DNA of 64,000 nucleotides from Chaetoderma sp. LZ-2023a (GCA_034401795.1 CM067359.1:141663278-141727277); one strand, 5' to 3'. Counted from the first letter of the stretch, positions 52,734 through 62,843 are shown. Program-made: numbers and translations. Notes: generated by a model from the sequence alone, not told the origin.

Positions 52734-53730
52734 AGACCTGGTTGCCCGTCCTGTGGTCGGTTTTTAAAGGACCGTTTTGCACCGCATTTGTGTTTTAGCT
52801 GCAGTCCCTGTGGACCGTTGCTGAAATGCGATGTCTGTAAGCAGTGGGGGGGGTGAACTAATGGCTGACTTTTTGTCGTTACAGGCAAGGGAGAAGGTGG
52901 TGGAAGAGGAGAGGAAGACGAAGAAGGAGGGTGGTAAGAAGGGTAAGAGGAAGGCCTCATCCGCGGTGGATATGGAGGCCTTCCGGTCCGAAATGTTGGG
53001 AGAGATGCAGAGGACAATAAAGGATTTGGTCCCAGAGTTGCTTCGCAGCATGCTTCCCGGGCCAGGTCCTTTGTTGTCCTCAGCATCTGCTTCGGCGCAG
53101 GTGATCCCCGCCTCTGAATCCGAGTTCCATAGGTCCGTTCCGTTGTTCGAGGGGGATTCAGAGGTGGCCCCATTGATGGGGGCGGTCCACGACCCTGGCA
53201 GCAGGCTTGGTGCCGCGCCGAGGGGCCGTGGACAACGGTTGTTGCTGGGACCCGCGGTCTGCTCATCAGACCCTGGGTATCCGCGCGCCGCGGGTGTCAA
53301 AGCCTCCTATGGCACCTTCCCTGGCCAGTCCGGGTTAGCTCTCTTTGCTGACCCGGAGCCTAACCTTTCTGGCCAGGAGGAAGAGGATTTCCTGCTATGG
53401 TCGCCGTCTGGGGACGTGGCCATGGAGTACGACGTCTGTGCACCCCTCGCGGGGAATACAGGCGACGTGTTCCATGGTTCTACTCACGCAGGAGTAGAAT
53501 TCATGGTCCAGAAGGTGACCCTGGGCGGTGCTGATGGCCACGGTTACCGCATACCTCGGCTTGCCGAGTGTGTCGCTGGTGCTGGCCAGGGCCGTGGTGG
53601 GGCGGTGTCTGCCCCGCGCTCTACCACGGCGCCTGCTCCTGGTCAAGCCAGGGAGTTTAGCATGCCTGTTCTTTCGGGCCCGCATGCTTTCCCTGGCTTG
53701 GCAGGGGGTATCAGCATATCCGCCGTCTAG
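52734..53730 (+). pseudogene. DIRS B gag-like ORF, Cys module and first segment
   Basis: After TTTGTCCTGTTTCAG (a good 3' splice site ending at 52733) the frame reads RPGCPSCGRF then HLCFSCSPCGPLLKCDVC: the same C-x2-C ... H-x-C-x2-C-x2-C-x5-C-x2-C pattern as A1. It runs into a G8 tract (52843-52850) where the frame shifts; the next frame, with an ATG at 52831, continues as a Lys-rich helix (REKVVEEERKTKKEGGKKGK), then AFRSEMLGEMQRTIKDLVPE and Pro/Ser-rich text to a stop at 53730. Presumed RNA-binding structural protein. Confidence 0.7.
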
Positions 53731-54788
53731 TACAACTGCGTGCGCTCAGGAGGAAGACGAAGGCCCTCGTCTAGTAGAGCGCTCGCAGTTAGCCACGGAG
53801 GAAGATTGGTCGGACGCTTGCCAGTGGCTGGTAAGTGTTCGGCCAGATCTGCCCGTGGAGCAGTCGGCAAGCCAGCGTGACCATAGGCCGTGGTTAGCTG
53901 GTAAGCCGACTGCCACCGCTATGCCATCTCTGCCGCTGGCTGAGCATGTCGTTGACATGTTCGAGGCGGCAGAGACGTCCATTAAGGCGAATGGGCGTCT
54001 CGCGAAGGCCCCTCGCGAGGTGGCTAGGCGTTGCCGCATCGTGCCCCTGGATTACCAGCGGTACGGTGTGGTGCCTAAGCCCAGCGTAGATGATCGCGCG
54101 GCTTTGGGCGAAGATGCGCGGCCAGGCTCCCGTTCTGACACGGGTGTCCTGTGCTCGAACGCGTTGCGTTCGGCTAATACCGCGCTGCGTGATGCGGAGG
54201 AGAGTGGGAGAGCGTCGATTGCTGCTCTGTCCCACGTCTCCCAGCTGTTACAGGGGGTGGTAACAGCATCTGCTTCACGCCAGCCAAGCCCGGTCACAGT
54301 CCAGAGAGCCATCCAGGATGGTATCAACCTGGCTCTGGACTGTTTGAAGCGGGCGGTGACCAGGAGTGTCCGGGCGAGGCGCACGTTTGCCCTTGACAAT
54401 CTGTGCCCGTCCCAGGACCTGTATAATAGGCTGCTGCGAACTCCTATGACAGGTCCTGGTCTCTTTGGAGGTGAGGGATGTAGGCACCTCCAGGAGACGG
54501 TGACTGGTCAACAACCAGAGGGCGCTGCGTGAGCAGTTTGAGGTGCTCCGGCGGGAGCGCGTTCGCGCAGCACCCCCTGCGTATCGTCCCCTGCAGGCTC
54601 GAGGTGGCGCTGGCCAGGTCAGAGGCCAGCCACCAGCGCAGCGTCGGTCTAGGCCGCGTGCGATTCGGCCAGCAGCGAGGGGGGCGCAGGCTCCCCAGGC
54701 GCAGCCAGCCAGGCAGCCACCCGCGCACCGTGGTGCGCGCGGTGCTGGGCGTGGTGCGCGGGGATCTGGTCACGGTAATCGGGCCTGA
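53700..54788 (+). pseudogene. DIRS B gag-like ORF, C-terminal segments
   Basis: In the next frame: EEDWSDACQWLVSVRPDLPV, AEHVVDMFEAAETSIKANG, REVARRCRIVPLDYQRYGVV and RTPMTGPGLFGGEG, matching gag of A1/A2. A second shift near 54508 leads to an Arg/Ala/Pro-rich tail (NNQRALREQFEVLRRERVRA) that ends at about 54788 where the RT frame begins. Shifts could be decay or programmed; the different positions in A1 favour decay. Confidence 0.68.
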
Positions 54789-56881
54789 TGGGCCGGTTAC
54801 CACGGTGGGAACCACTCCGGTGTTTCAGGCCTCTCTCCCTAGGTGGACCGGTGGGCGGCCGTTTGGCCGGCCACTTGCCAGAGTGGAAGCGGTTGACTCA
54901 GGACCGTTTAGTCTTGCGATGGCTTTCAGTCGGGTATCGTCCCGATTGGATGACAGGCCCGCCATCGCGACTGTCTCTCGTGCCGATCTGGACTCCGATT
55001 CCGAGGGATCCAGATCAAAGGTTGTGTATAGAGGAGGAAATAAATTCCCTCATACAAAAGGAAGCCATTCAGCCGGCGCAGAGGTGCCCGGGCTTCTATT
55101 CAACCTTGTTCTTAGTAACGAAAAACACCGGAGGGTGCAGGCCGATTCTCAACCTCAAGCCATTGAACAAGTTCATAGAGACGCCCAGTTTCAAGATGGA
55201 GACTGTGCGCTCAGTGTTGGCGGGGTTAGAGCGAGGAATGTGGACAGCGTCAATAGATTTGAAGGATGCTTATTTCCACATTCCCATAGAGAGGAGTTTC
55301 CGTCGCTTCCTGAGATTTGCATTCCAGGGCAGACAGTGGGAATTCAGGGTATTACCCTTCAGAATTTCCACGGCTCCTCGGGTCTTCACCCGTGTGGTTC
55401 TCGCGATCACTGCATACCTCCGCAGGAGAAGCATAGCAGTCCACACGTACATAGACGACTGGCTGTTGAAAGCATACACCCGGGAAACGTTATCGGCCAA
55501 TCTGGAGATTGTTTTGAAAACTCTCACGGACTTGGGCTGGATAGTCAATTTCCAAAAATCAGAGCTAACTCCATCCCAGAAGTTTGTTTACCTGGGCATG
55601 TTCTTCCATCTGGAGAGGGGATATGTTTATCCCACTCAGGAGAGGGTTCAAAGACTCGTCTCAGTAATACAGTCGGTGTGCGACAGTCGTCATGTCCTGG
55701 CACGGGTTTACTTGAGAATGCTGGGGTTGATGGTTTCATTGGAACCAGTCATTCCGCAGGCCGCCTTGCGCAGGCGCCCGATCCAGTTGTTTCTCATGAC
55801 ACAGTGGACCCAGAGTTCAGGTTCGCTGGACTCGAACGTGTCAGTGTTGGCGCCTCTGATTCACCACCTGCAATGGTGGTTGAATACAGAGAATCTCTTG
55901 CCGGGGGTTTTGCTAACCCCTCCCCACCCTCAGGTGACTGTGTATACAGATGCATCGATGGAGGGGTGGGGAGCTTGTCTGGAAGAGTCCACAATATCAG
56001 GGCTTTGGGATCTGGATCAGTCCAAGGAACATATCAATCTACTAGAGCTAAGAGCAGTAGTCCTGGGCCTGGAACATTTCTTACAGAAAGTTCAGGGCAA
56101 GATTGTTCTAATTCGTTCAGACAACTCAACAGTAGTGACTTACATAAACCGCCAGGGCGGAACGAAGTCGCCCAGTCTCTGTATGATGACATGGAAACTG
56201 CTTTGTTGGTGCCTAGATCATGGGATCACCTTGAAGGCAGTTCATATTCCGGGAAGGCTAAATCTGCTAGCAGACTCATTGAGCCGAAGGATGAGTGTTT
56301 TACCCACGGAATGGCAACTAAATCAATGTGTGGCGGATCGTCTGTTCGACCATTGGGGGAAACCCAACATCGATTTGTTCGCAACGAAGAAGAATGCGAA
56401 GATGACGACGTACGTCTCTCCGATTCCAGACCCAAGCGCTTTCGCAACAGATGCGTTAGCTATCAGCTGGGGGGGAATGTATGCATACGCATTCCCTCCA
56501 GCAATCCTGATTCCAAAGGTGCTTCAGAAAATCAGGCAGCAGGAGTGCCAAGTGCTTCTGATCGCCCCGGATTGGCCAAGCCGATCGTGGTATACGGATC
56601 TGCTGGACCTTCTGGTCTGCAATCCGGTTCCTCTGCCTCTGATGGACGACCTTATCTTCCAGGGCAAGGCCCTTCACGACAATCCGTCAATGTTCAGATT
56701 GACTGCGTGGATGTTGTCAAGGAATCTAGAATTAAGGAGGGCTTTTCTGAGCAAGCGGCCATGTTTATGGCCAAAGCCAGGAGGGGGTCAACCTCCAGAG
56801 CATATAATTATAAAATCAACAGATTTGCAGAGTGGTGCTCAAAAAGATGTATTGATCCAATGGACTCATCTATTCAGGTAG
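54788..56881 (+). CDS. DIRS B reverse transcriptase, RNase H, methyltransferase-like protein
   Basis: 697 codons, uninterrupted. RT about residues 90-290: GGCRPILNLKPLN, ASIDLKDAYFHIPIE (about 152-166), APRVFTRV, catalytic HTYIDDWLLKA (about 217-227). RNase H about 380-500: VYTDASMEGWG, INLLELRAVVLGLE, LIRSDNSTVVTYINRQGG, AVHIPGRLNLLADSLSR, all four acidic positions present. C-terminal 528-620: PNIDLFATKKNAKMTTYVSP, DALAISWGGMYAYAFPP and LLIAPDWPSRSWYTDLLDLL, the region compared in DIRS elements with phage methyltransferases (PP motif). Makes and processes the cDNA. The true N-terminus is uncertain. Confidence 0.93.
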   Translation: MGRLPRWEPLRCFRPLSLGGPVGGRLAGHLPEWKRLTQDRLVLRWLSVGYRPDWMTGPPSRLSLVPIWTPIPRDPDQRLCIEEEINSLIQKEAIQPAQRCPGFYSTLFLVTKNTGGCRPILNLKPLNKFIETPSFKMETVRSVLAGLERGMWTASIDLKDAYFHIPIERSFRRFLRFAFQGRQWEFRVLPFRISTAPRVFTRVVLAITAYLRRRSIAVHTYIDDWLLKAYTRETLSANLEIVLKTLTDLGWIVNFQKSELTPSQKFVYLGMFFHLERGYVYPTQERVQRLVSVIQSVCDSRHVLARVYLRMLGLMVSLEPVIPQAALRRRPIQLFLMTQWTQSSGSLDSNVSVLAPLIHHLQWWLNTENLLPGVLLTPPHPQVTVYTDASMEGWGACLEESTISGLWDLDQSKEHINLLELRAVVLGLEHFLQKVQGKIVLIRSDNSTVVTYINRQGGTKSPSLCMMTWKLLCWCLDHGITLKAVHIPGRLNLLADSLSRRMSVLPTEWQLNQCVADRLFDHWGKPNIDLFATKKNAKMTTYVSPIPDPSAFATDALAISWGGMYAYAFPPAILIPKVLQKIRQQECQVLLIAPDWPSRSWYTDLLDLLVCNPVPLPLMDDLIFQGKALHDNPSMFRLTAWMLSRNLELRRAFLSKRPCLWPKPGGGQPPEHIIIKSTDLQSGAQKDVLIQWTHLFR

Positions 56882-57702
56882 TGGCTGATTTCCGCTGTCA
56901 CCTATATGATGCCTATAGCCTCAAGCCTAACTCTATTGCTGGTTACAAATCAACATTAATGACTGTTATCCCTTGCTTGGCTAATAGGGGGAGTGATGAA
57001 GTAAGTACATTAAATGTATTAATTAAAGGCATGGGCAATCTAAGACCAAGGAATCCTCCACTGATTCCGTCTTGGAGTTTATCTCTGGTGCTTCAGGTAC
57101 TAGGAGATAAGCCTTTTGAACCACTTAGTTCCATTTCTATGAAAATGTTAACGCTTAAAACTGTATTTTTAATTGCTGCGGCCTCGGCATGGCGTAGGAG
57201 TGAGATTCACGCCTTATCAGCCGAGGATGACCGTTTTGTGGTTACAGGGGAAGGCCTTAAGCTTCTACCTAGGATTAATTTCTTGGCTAAGAATCAGTCA
57301 GTGAAATATCCAGGTCAACCTATTTTTTTGCCATCTTTAACTAGATATGATCCTATTTCTAAAGCATGGTGCCCCGTCTGGGCGCTGCTCCGGTACAAAC
57401 AGCGTACTTCGGAGTGGCGTACCGACCTATCAGCGTTATGGTTGTCATATATTGAACCCCATGGCAGGGCGTCTAAGGACACCATTTCTAGGTGGATTGT
57501 GGAGTGTATTCAGTTTTGTCACAAATCCGCCACCGGGAGACAGGTTGATGTGGCCAAGGCTCACAGTGTCCGCGGTGTCGTGGCATCCACTGCCCTGTTT
57601 AGTGGGGTCCCTGTGGATGACATTATGTCCGTGGCTCAGTGGCACTGTGAGTCAAGTTTTACCTCCGTGACACCTCTAACCCTCTCGCCTTGTCGATTTT
57701 GA
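56640..57702 (+). pseudogene. DIRS B tyrosine recombinase, lacking its catalytic tyrosine
   Basis: Frame +1 relative to the RT and overlapping its end by about 240 bases; the frame stays open upstream to 54529. Core motifs: RAYNYKINRFAEWCSKRC, IAGYKSTLMTVIPCLA, catalytic Arg in SAWRRSEIHALS (about 57186-57220), HxxR in AHSVRGVVAS (about 57556-57585), AQWHCESSFT. A2 then has NYYMRDV; here the text goes to SVTPLTLSPCRF and stop. The expected C-terminal codons (LRDTSNPLALSIL) lie in the next frame, so a short deletion at about 57660 removed the Tyr codons and shifted the frame. Confidence 0.87.
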
Positions 57703-58045
57703 AACATTAATCGCTTTTAGATTTTGTGAGGAGTGCTTCCGCATTGCTTATATACTTCGCAATTTAGCGATGGTAACAACCACTTGTCGGGACTGCATCA
57801 GGCTTCTCTACTGGGATCATGATGACAGCTTCCAAGCTCAACAAGGTCAGTCTTGTTCATGTGTTGTTCATTGTTACTTGTATTGTCACGTTACCCATTA
57901 TTATTAATATGGTGATGGTTTATGTGGGAGGTGGTTCATCATAGAGAGTATACGAAAATGGAGCCTTTTCGTCTCTGTCCTATAGTACTTGGCACTAGTA
58001 CGTAGAGAGCGTATAGGACATTGAGGTCATCTAGTCTTCCTCCCA

Positions 58046-58048
<3 letters not shown>

Positions 58049-58077
<29 letters not shown>
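58049..58077 (+). repeat. G29 homopolymer near the 3' end of DIRS B
   Basis: 29 consecutive G between the recombinase and the ICR. A2 has only GGGGGGGTGGGGG at the similar place (about 20132). Confidence 0.95.
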
Positions 58078-58257
58078 AGCGCATATGACATTCGGTCATC
58101 TCTCATGCATCGGTTGTGTTATCCGATGGTTTGTCAAATCCTGACTGTGTTCTCACACTTTTCAGACGTCATAAGTGCCTTAAACGTGTGAAAGCGTATA
58201 GGGAAGAGCTGGTCTTTTGACCTCGCCTCCCTCCCGCCAGATTCACTTTCGAATTCT

Positions 58258-58355
58258 GGCAATATCAAAAGTATTAGGGAGGTAAGTATACTCTTGATGT
58301 GAAATAAACGAAATCAAGGATTTCTTTTTTCACGAGAGAGTTGATACTTACCTCC
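58258..58355 (+). repeat. Internal complementary region (ICR) of DIRS B
   Basis: GGCAATATCAAAAGTATTAG and GTATACTCTTGATGTGAAA are complementary to the left tip, and are joined by TAAACGAAATCAAGG to the complement of the right tip (CACGAGAGAGTTGATACTTA). So both outer ends are represented once, back to back. Confidence 0.93.
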
Positions 58356-58370
58356 CTAGATACGGACCCG

Positions 58371-58391
58371 GCCTCTCCACCCCACAGAGGC
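58371..58391 (+). other. Hairpin beside the ICR of DIRS B
   Basis: GCCTCT, loop CCACCCCAC, AGAGGC, preceded by ATACGGACCCG. The counterpart in A2 is 20402-20422 with a compensatory C-G pair in place of T-A. Confidence 0.6.
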
Positions 58392-58426
58392 TCGGTCTTC
58401 AGGCTCTTGGTAGTTGCATGTGTTAG

Positions 58427-58640
58427 CCAATAAATTAGTCAGAGGAAGTAGTAGTCGGCGCATGCGCGGTGGTGGGGCTGGCATCCGCCGGACTACCTCT
58501 GACTACCTGCCCAGTAGGGGCACCTAACTGTTTTTAATCTGAGTGTTTTATTGAGTGAAAGCCAATATTTAGCAATATCAAAAGTATTAGGGAGGTAAGT
58601 ATCAACTCTCTCGTGAAAAAAGAAATCCTTGATTTCGTTT
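58427..58640 (+). repeat. Right ITR of DIRS B
   Basis: CCAATAAATTAGTCAGAGGA to GCCAATATTTAGCAATATCA mirrors the left ITR; the outer tip (GTATCAACTCTCTCGTGAAA, then AAATCCTTGATTTCGTTT) is unique to the right end and is copied in the ICR. Confidence 0.93.
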
Positions 58641-58759
58641 AATTTACCGAGCCATGCATTCCAGTGGTAAATTTTCAAAAAGTCTCCTGGCCTGCAAATG
58701 GACATTCCTTAAGACCTTTACAGAGGCTGGTTTTGGCCGGCTTGACCATTAAAGGTTAA
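58641..58759 (+). mobile_element. MITE family 1, copy 6, right half
   Basis: CCGAGCCATGCATTCCAGTG, GTAAATTTTCAAAAAGTCTC, CTGCAAATGGACATTCC, ending GACCATTAAAGGTTAA. Pairs with 51522-51633. Confidence 0.85.
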
Positions 58760-58937
58760 ATAGTATACACTCACAAAGCAAAATGATTTCACTACTAGGT
58801 GCCGACAAGTATAAGACATGCACAGGACGCTATAACACCAACTTGTGTAAAGTGTTTTACGATAAAAAAATCTGATCTAAGACCAGTAAGGATGAAAAAG
58901 AAGCTAAAGAAGCGTATGTGTTCACAAAGGACAAGAC

Positions 58938-59372
58938 TAGGCCTGTGCGATTATTGCGGATCGCGACCAATTATTAAAAAATAACCGTGATTACTCGAAT
59001 AATCAGCTTGGTTACAAATTACCTAGACATAACAACAAAAGAATATCAATGATGAAAATTGCAATGGTGTTTAGAAAAGTCCATTTACAGGGCAAGAGAA
59101 GACTGTTTTTGAAAATGATTCTCGAGCCAGGCATTCCAGTAATACATTTTCAAAAATATTCTCTTGCCCTGCAAATGGACATACATTCAATAAGCAAAAT
59201 GCCATTTTTCATGACCGATCGCATTAAAAAGTAATTGAAAGTTAGGTTTTGAAATATTTTATGCAATAGAAAATATTCACTATTATTCGATTATTTAGTT
59301 TTTAATCATATAAATTCACGATTTGAAACATAATCGTGATTTTCCATTTAATCACGTAATCGCACAAGCCTA
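58938..59372. mobile_element. hAT-7, small non-autonomous hAT (435 bp) carrying a MITE family 1 hairpin
   Basis: Termini TAGGCCTGTGCGATTATTGC and the complement of TAGGCTTGTGCGATTACGTG. Flanks GACAAGAC (58930-58937) and GACAGGAC (59373-59380) match 7 of 8, as for an ageing 8-bp duplication. A MITE family 1 hairpin lies at about 59075-59195. Confidence 0.82.
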
Positions 59373-59480
59373 GACAGGACACATTGGAAAACGGATTTGC
59401 AGCTCATGATCCTCATCATTATCATTGTCATCATCATCATCGTAGTCCAGTGAAGCCTGTCTATGACTGAAACATGAACC

Positions 59481-59715
59481 ATTTAACCATATAATGGTCA
59501 GGCTGACCCAAATTGTCTTGTGCCATGGTCTTGAGGGATGTCCATTCATTGTCCAAGAGAAGACTATTTTTGAGATTTTACCACTGGAATGATTAACTTG
59601 ATGACCGAGCCAATCATTCAAATGGTAAATTTAAGGAGTCTTGTACTCGCCTGCAAATGGGCATTCTCTAAGCAAATATTTAGATTTTCTAGACAAATCT
59701 TGATCATTACATAGT
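59481..59715. mobile_element. MITE family 1, copy 8
   Basis: TTTAACCATATAATGGTCAG, GGTCTTGAGGGATGTCCATT, dyad TTTTACCACTGGAATGATTA ... GAGCCAATCATTCAAATGG. Diverged. Confidence 0.7.
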
Positions 59716-59910
59716 TTTGACATTCACTAAATACAGATGATCACTTAATGTGCGTCGCTTGCTATAAAGAATTCTATTCAGGTTCACAAGATGGTCGTTT
59801 ATAACAGCAACAGCTTACAACAACAATGTCTTAAAGCCATGCATCTTATCTAATCACCACATCATGGCCCGAAGACCAAAGAGTTTTTTATGTATATTCC
59901 TTGTATTTAG

Positions 59911-60036
<126 letters not shown>

Positions 60037-60044
60037 TAGTTGTC

Positions 60045-60530
60045 AAGCCAGACACATGGCTTAGAAATGTCCATTTGTAGGTCATGAGAAGACTATTTTT
60101 GACAATTTACCACAAATCACGCCGAGTTATCCAACCATTCATTGAAATGGTAAATTTGCAAAAATACCCTTACACTTCTCTTGGTCTGCGCATGCCCATT
60201 CATTTTGTCATATTAGCTTTAATACATTGATTATTGTTTGCAGTTCGAATGCCTGCAAGAGTGTAATCTTGTGGAGGATAAAACTTAGTAAGACAAATAT
60301 TATATTAGCTCTTTAATGGTCAAGCCAGTTTCTGCAGTGCATGGTCTTGAGGAATATCCATTTGCATGTCAAGAGAAGACTATTTTGAAAATCTATCCGT
60401 CGAGTGACTGGCTCCATAAATGAGCTATAAATCATTCCACTGATACATTTTCAAGATAGTCTTATCTTATCCTGCAAATGTACATTCGCGAGGAAAATAT
60501 ATCAATTTTCTTGACCACTAAAGCGTTAAC
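60045..60530. mobile_element. MITE family 1, copies 9 and 10
   Basis: Copy 9 (about 60045-60225): GAAATGTCCATTTGTAGGTC ... AAATTTGCAAAAATACCC. Copy 10 (about 60309-60530): CTTTAATGGTCAAGCCAG ... TTCTTGACCACTAAAGCGTTAA. Both directly follow PSMC2 exon 7. Confidence 0.65.
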
Positions 60531-60688
60531 CCATACCACAGTGATGCCCTATGTTAATTATTGCAGCAGAGCTTGTCTAGCAGAAAGGCTGGTGTCCCGT
60601 TTGGAAACAATGTTGATGACACCTGTTACTGTTATAGACAGCAACAACTCAGAGCAACATTGTTTTCAAAATGGACACATACATAGAG

Positions 60689-60823
60689 AATCTGGAACGA
60701 GATCACTTTTCATATCACTATTATGGACCAAGTTGAAAATTATCAATTTGCACGAGCTTTAGCGATTGCAAAATTGATAATCTTCAACGAGGTTCATAAT
60801 AGTGATATGAAAAGTGACCGAGT
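60689..60823. repeat. Palindrome, about 135 bp
   Basis: TCACTTTTCATATCACTATT and AAAATTATCAATTTGC face their complements GATAATCTTCAACGAGG and AATAGTGATATGAAAAGTGA around a short GCTTTAGCG centre. Not family 1 or 2. The rest of 60531-61438 shows nothing recognisable. Confidence 0.85.
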
Positions 60824-61438
60824 TTGAGATTTTATTTATCATATAAACTGTAATTTTGAAATATTTGCCAATAGTTGCTGATGCGACTTTTATCTGATTT
60901 CTCATTGTTGATTTTCGTAAAATCGATACTGCCGCTGTGATGCACCACTACTTGATAGCAGATACTGAATGCGCAGGAAAATATAGTGACAAACACAAAA
61001 TCTGGCGATGTCAACCGTAAACTACACTTCTAAGACTATCGCAGAGCCACAGCCATCAATCGTTACTTCGCTGCCGACTGATAAACTGTCAAACGATGAC
61101 ATTTTGCGATGACGTTTCATGAATGACAAATCGTAGTAAACAAATCGGAGTAAAACAGTAATCCCTACGCGTCACACTCACATCAATCGATTTAAATGGG
61201 TTGCGCACCCAACAGCCAATGAAAATACTCCGTTGAATATGGCACGTGTGCTCATATCGAAAAATATGGAGCGGGCTAGAAGACTTGTTTGTATGATAAA
61301 TGTTTTTAAGAGGGAGTGGGAGTTTTTAATATAAAGTTTCAGCTGTCACTGTGTTAATGTTAGATCCTATAATTTTCCAAGCCAGAAACCTTTTCTGGTC
61401 AAGTGTATCAAAATGCTTTCTACAATGGTTTGTAACCT

Positions 61439-61677
61439 TTAACCCTGTAACACTCATATCAGCCATAAACGGCTTCTGCAGTGGTCTTGAGAAATGTCCA
61501 TTTGCAGACCAAGAGAAGAACATCTTTGAAAATTTACCACTGGAATGACTTGCTCGATAACCGAGCAAGTTATTTCAGTGGTAAATTTTAAAAAATAGTC
61601 TTCTCTTAGTCTGCAAATGAACATTTTCTATGAAAAAATAGAAATTTTCTTAACAAATTTGAGAGTTAAAGGGTTAA
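61439..61677 (+). mobile_element. MITE family 1, copy 11 (well preserved)
   Basis: TTTAACCCTGTAACACTCAT, CGGCTTCTGCAGTGGTCTTG, dyad centred on GCTCGATAACCGAGC, ending GAGAGTTAAAGGGTTAA. About 239 bp. Confidence 0.85.
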
Positions 61678-61825
61678 TGTTTATTCGCAGGCCAAGAGAA
61701 AACTATTTTTGAAAATTTATCACTGGAATCGAGCCAGTCATTACAGTGATAAAGTTTCAAAAATATTCTTGGCCTGCAAATGAGAATGCATAAAGCAAAG
61801 TTGTAAATTTTCCTGCTTATTAATC
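61678..61825. mobile_element. MITE family 1, copy 12 (partial, abutting copy 11)
   Basis: CGCAGGCCAAGAGAAAACTA, TATCACTGGAATCGAGCCAG, then AATATTCTTGGCCTGCAAAT. Lies about 90 bases upstream of PSMC2 exon 8. Confidence 0.7.
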
Positions 61826-61911
61826 GATTACTAAATGTTACCAGCTTGAAATACAATTTCTATCTAATTTGGCACCCGTAATAATCTGTAACATCTTTCT
61901 TTCTTGTCTAG

Positions 61912-62603
<692 letters not shown>

Positions 62604-62843
62604 TTAACCCTTTAACACTCATATCAGCCAAAAACGGCTTCTACAGTGGTCTTCAGAAATGTCCATTTGCAGACCAAGAGAAGACTACTTTTGAAAATTT
62701 ACCACTAGAATGACTGGCTCGATAACCGAGCCAGTCATTCGAGTGCTAAACTTTCAAAAATAGTCTTCTCTTGGTCTCCAAATTTACATTTTCTTTGAAA
62801 AAGTCGAAATTTTCTTGAACAAATTCAAGGCTTAAATGGTTAA
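62604..62843 (+). mobile_element. MITE family 1, copy 13 (complete, 240 bp)
   Basis: TTAACCCTTTAACACTCATA ... GGCTTAAATGGTTAA. A dyad of about 70-bp arms: TGTCCATTTGCAGACCAAGA, GAAGACTACTTTTGAAAATT, ACTGGCTCG, loop ATAA, and complement. TTAA at both ends fits piggyBac-type targeting. Confidence 0.88.

Larger units (their letters stand above)
51634..58640 (+). mobile_element. DIRS B, nearly complete DIRS-type tyrosine-recombinase retrotransposon (7.0 kb)
   Basis: Left ITR 51634-51830, leader, gag-like ORFs 52734-54788, RT/RNase H/methyltransferase-like ORF 54788-56881, overlapping tyrosine recombinase to 57702, G29 tract, ICR 58258-58355, right ITR 58427-58640. Inserted in sense in PSMC2 intron 6 at the centre of a MITE hairpin. 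RT ORF is intact; gag has two or three shifts and the recombinase has lost the codons around its catalytic Tyr. It is clearly diverged from A1/A2 (different ITRs, about half-identical proteins by eye). Confidence 0.93.

Noticed and set aside
58793..58937. Coding-looking plus-strand text (TGRYNTNLCKVFYDKK, then SKDEKEAKEAYVFTKDK) before hAT-7
   Set aside because: Broken by a stop and too short to assign; possibly debris of an old transposase, but I cannot support a call.
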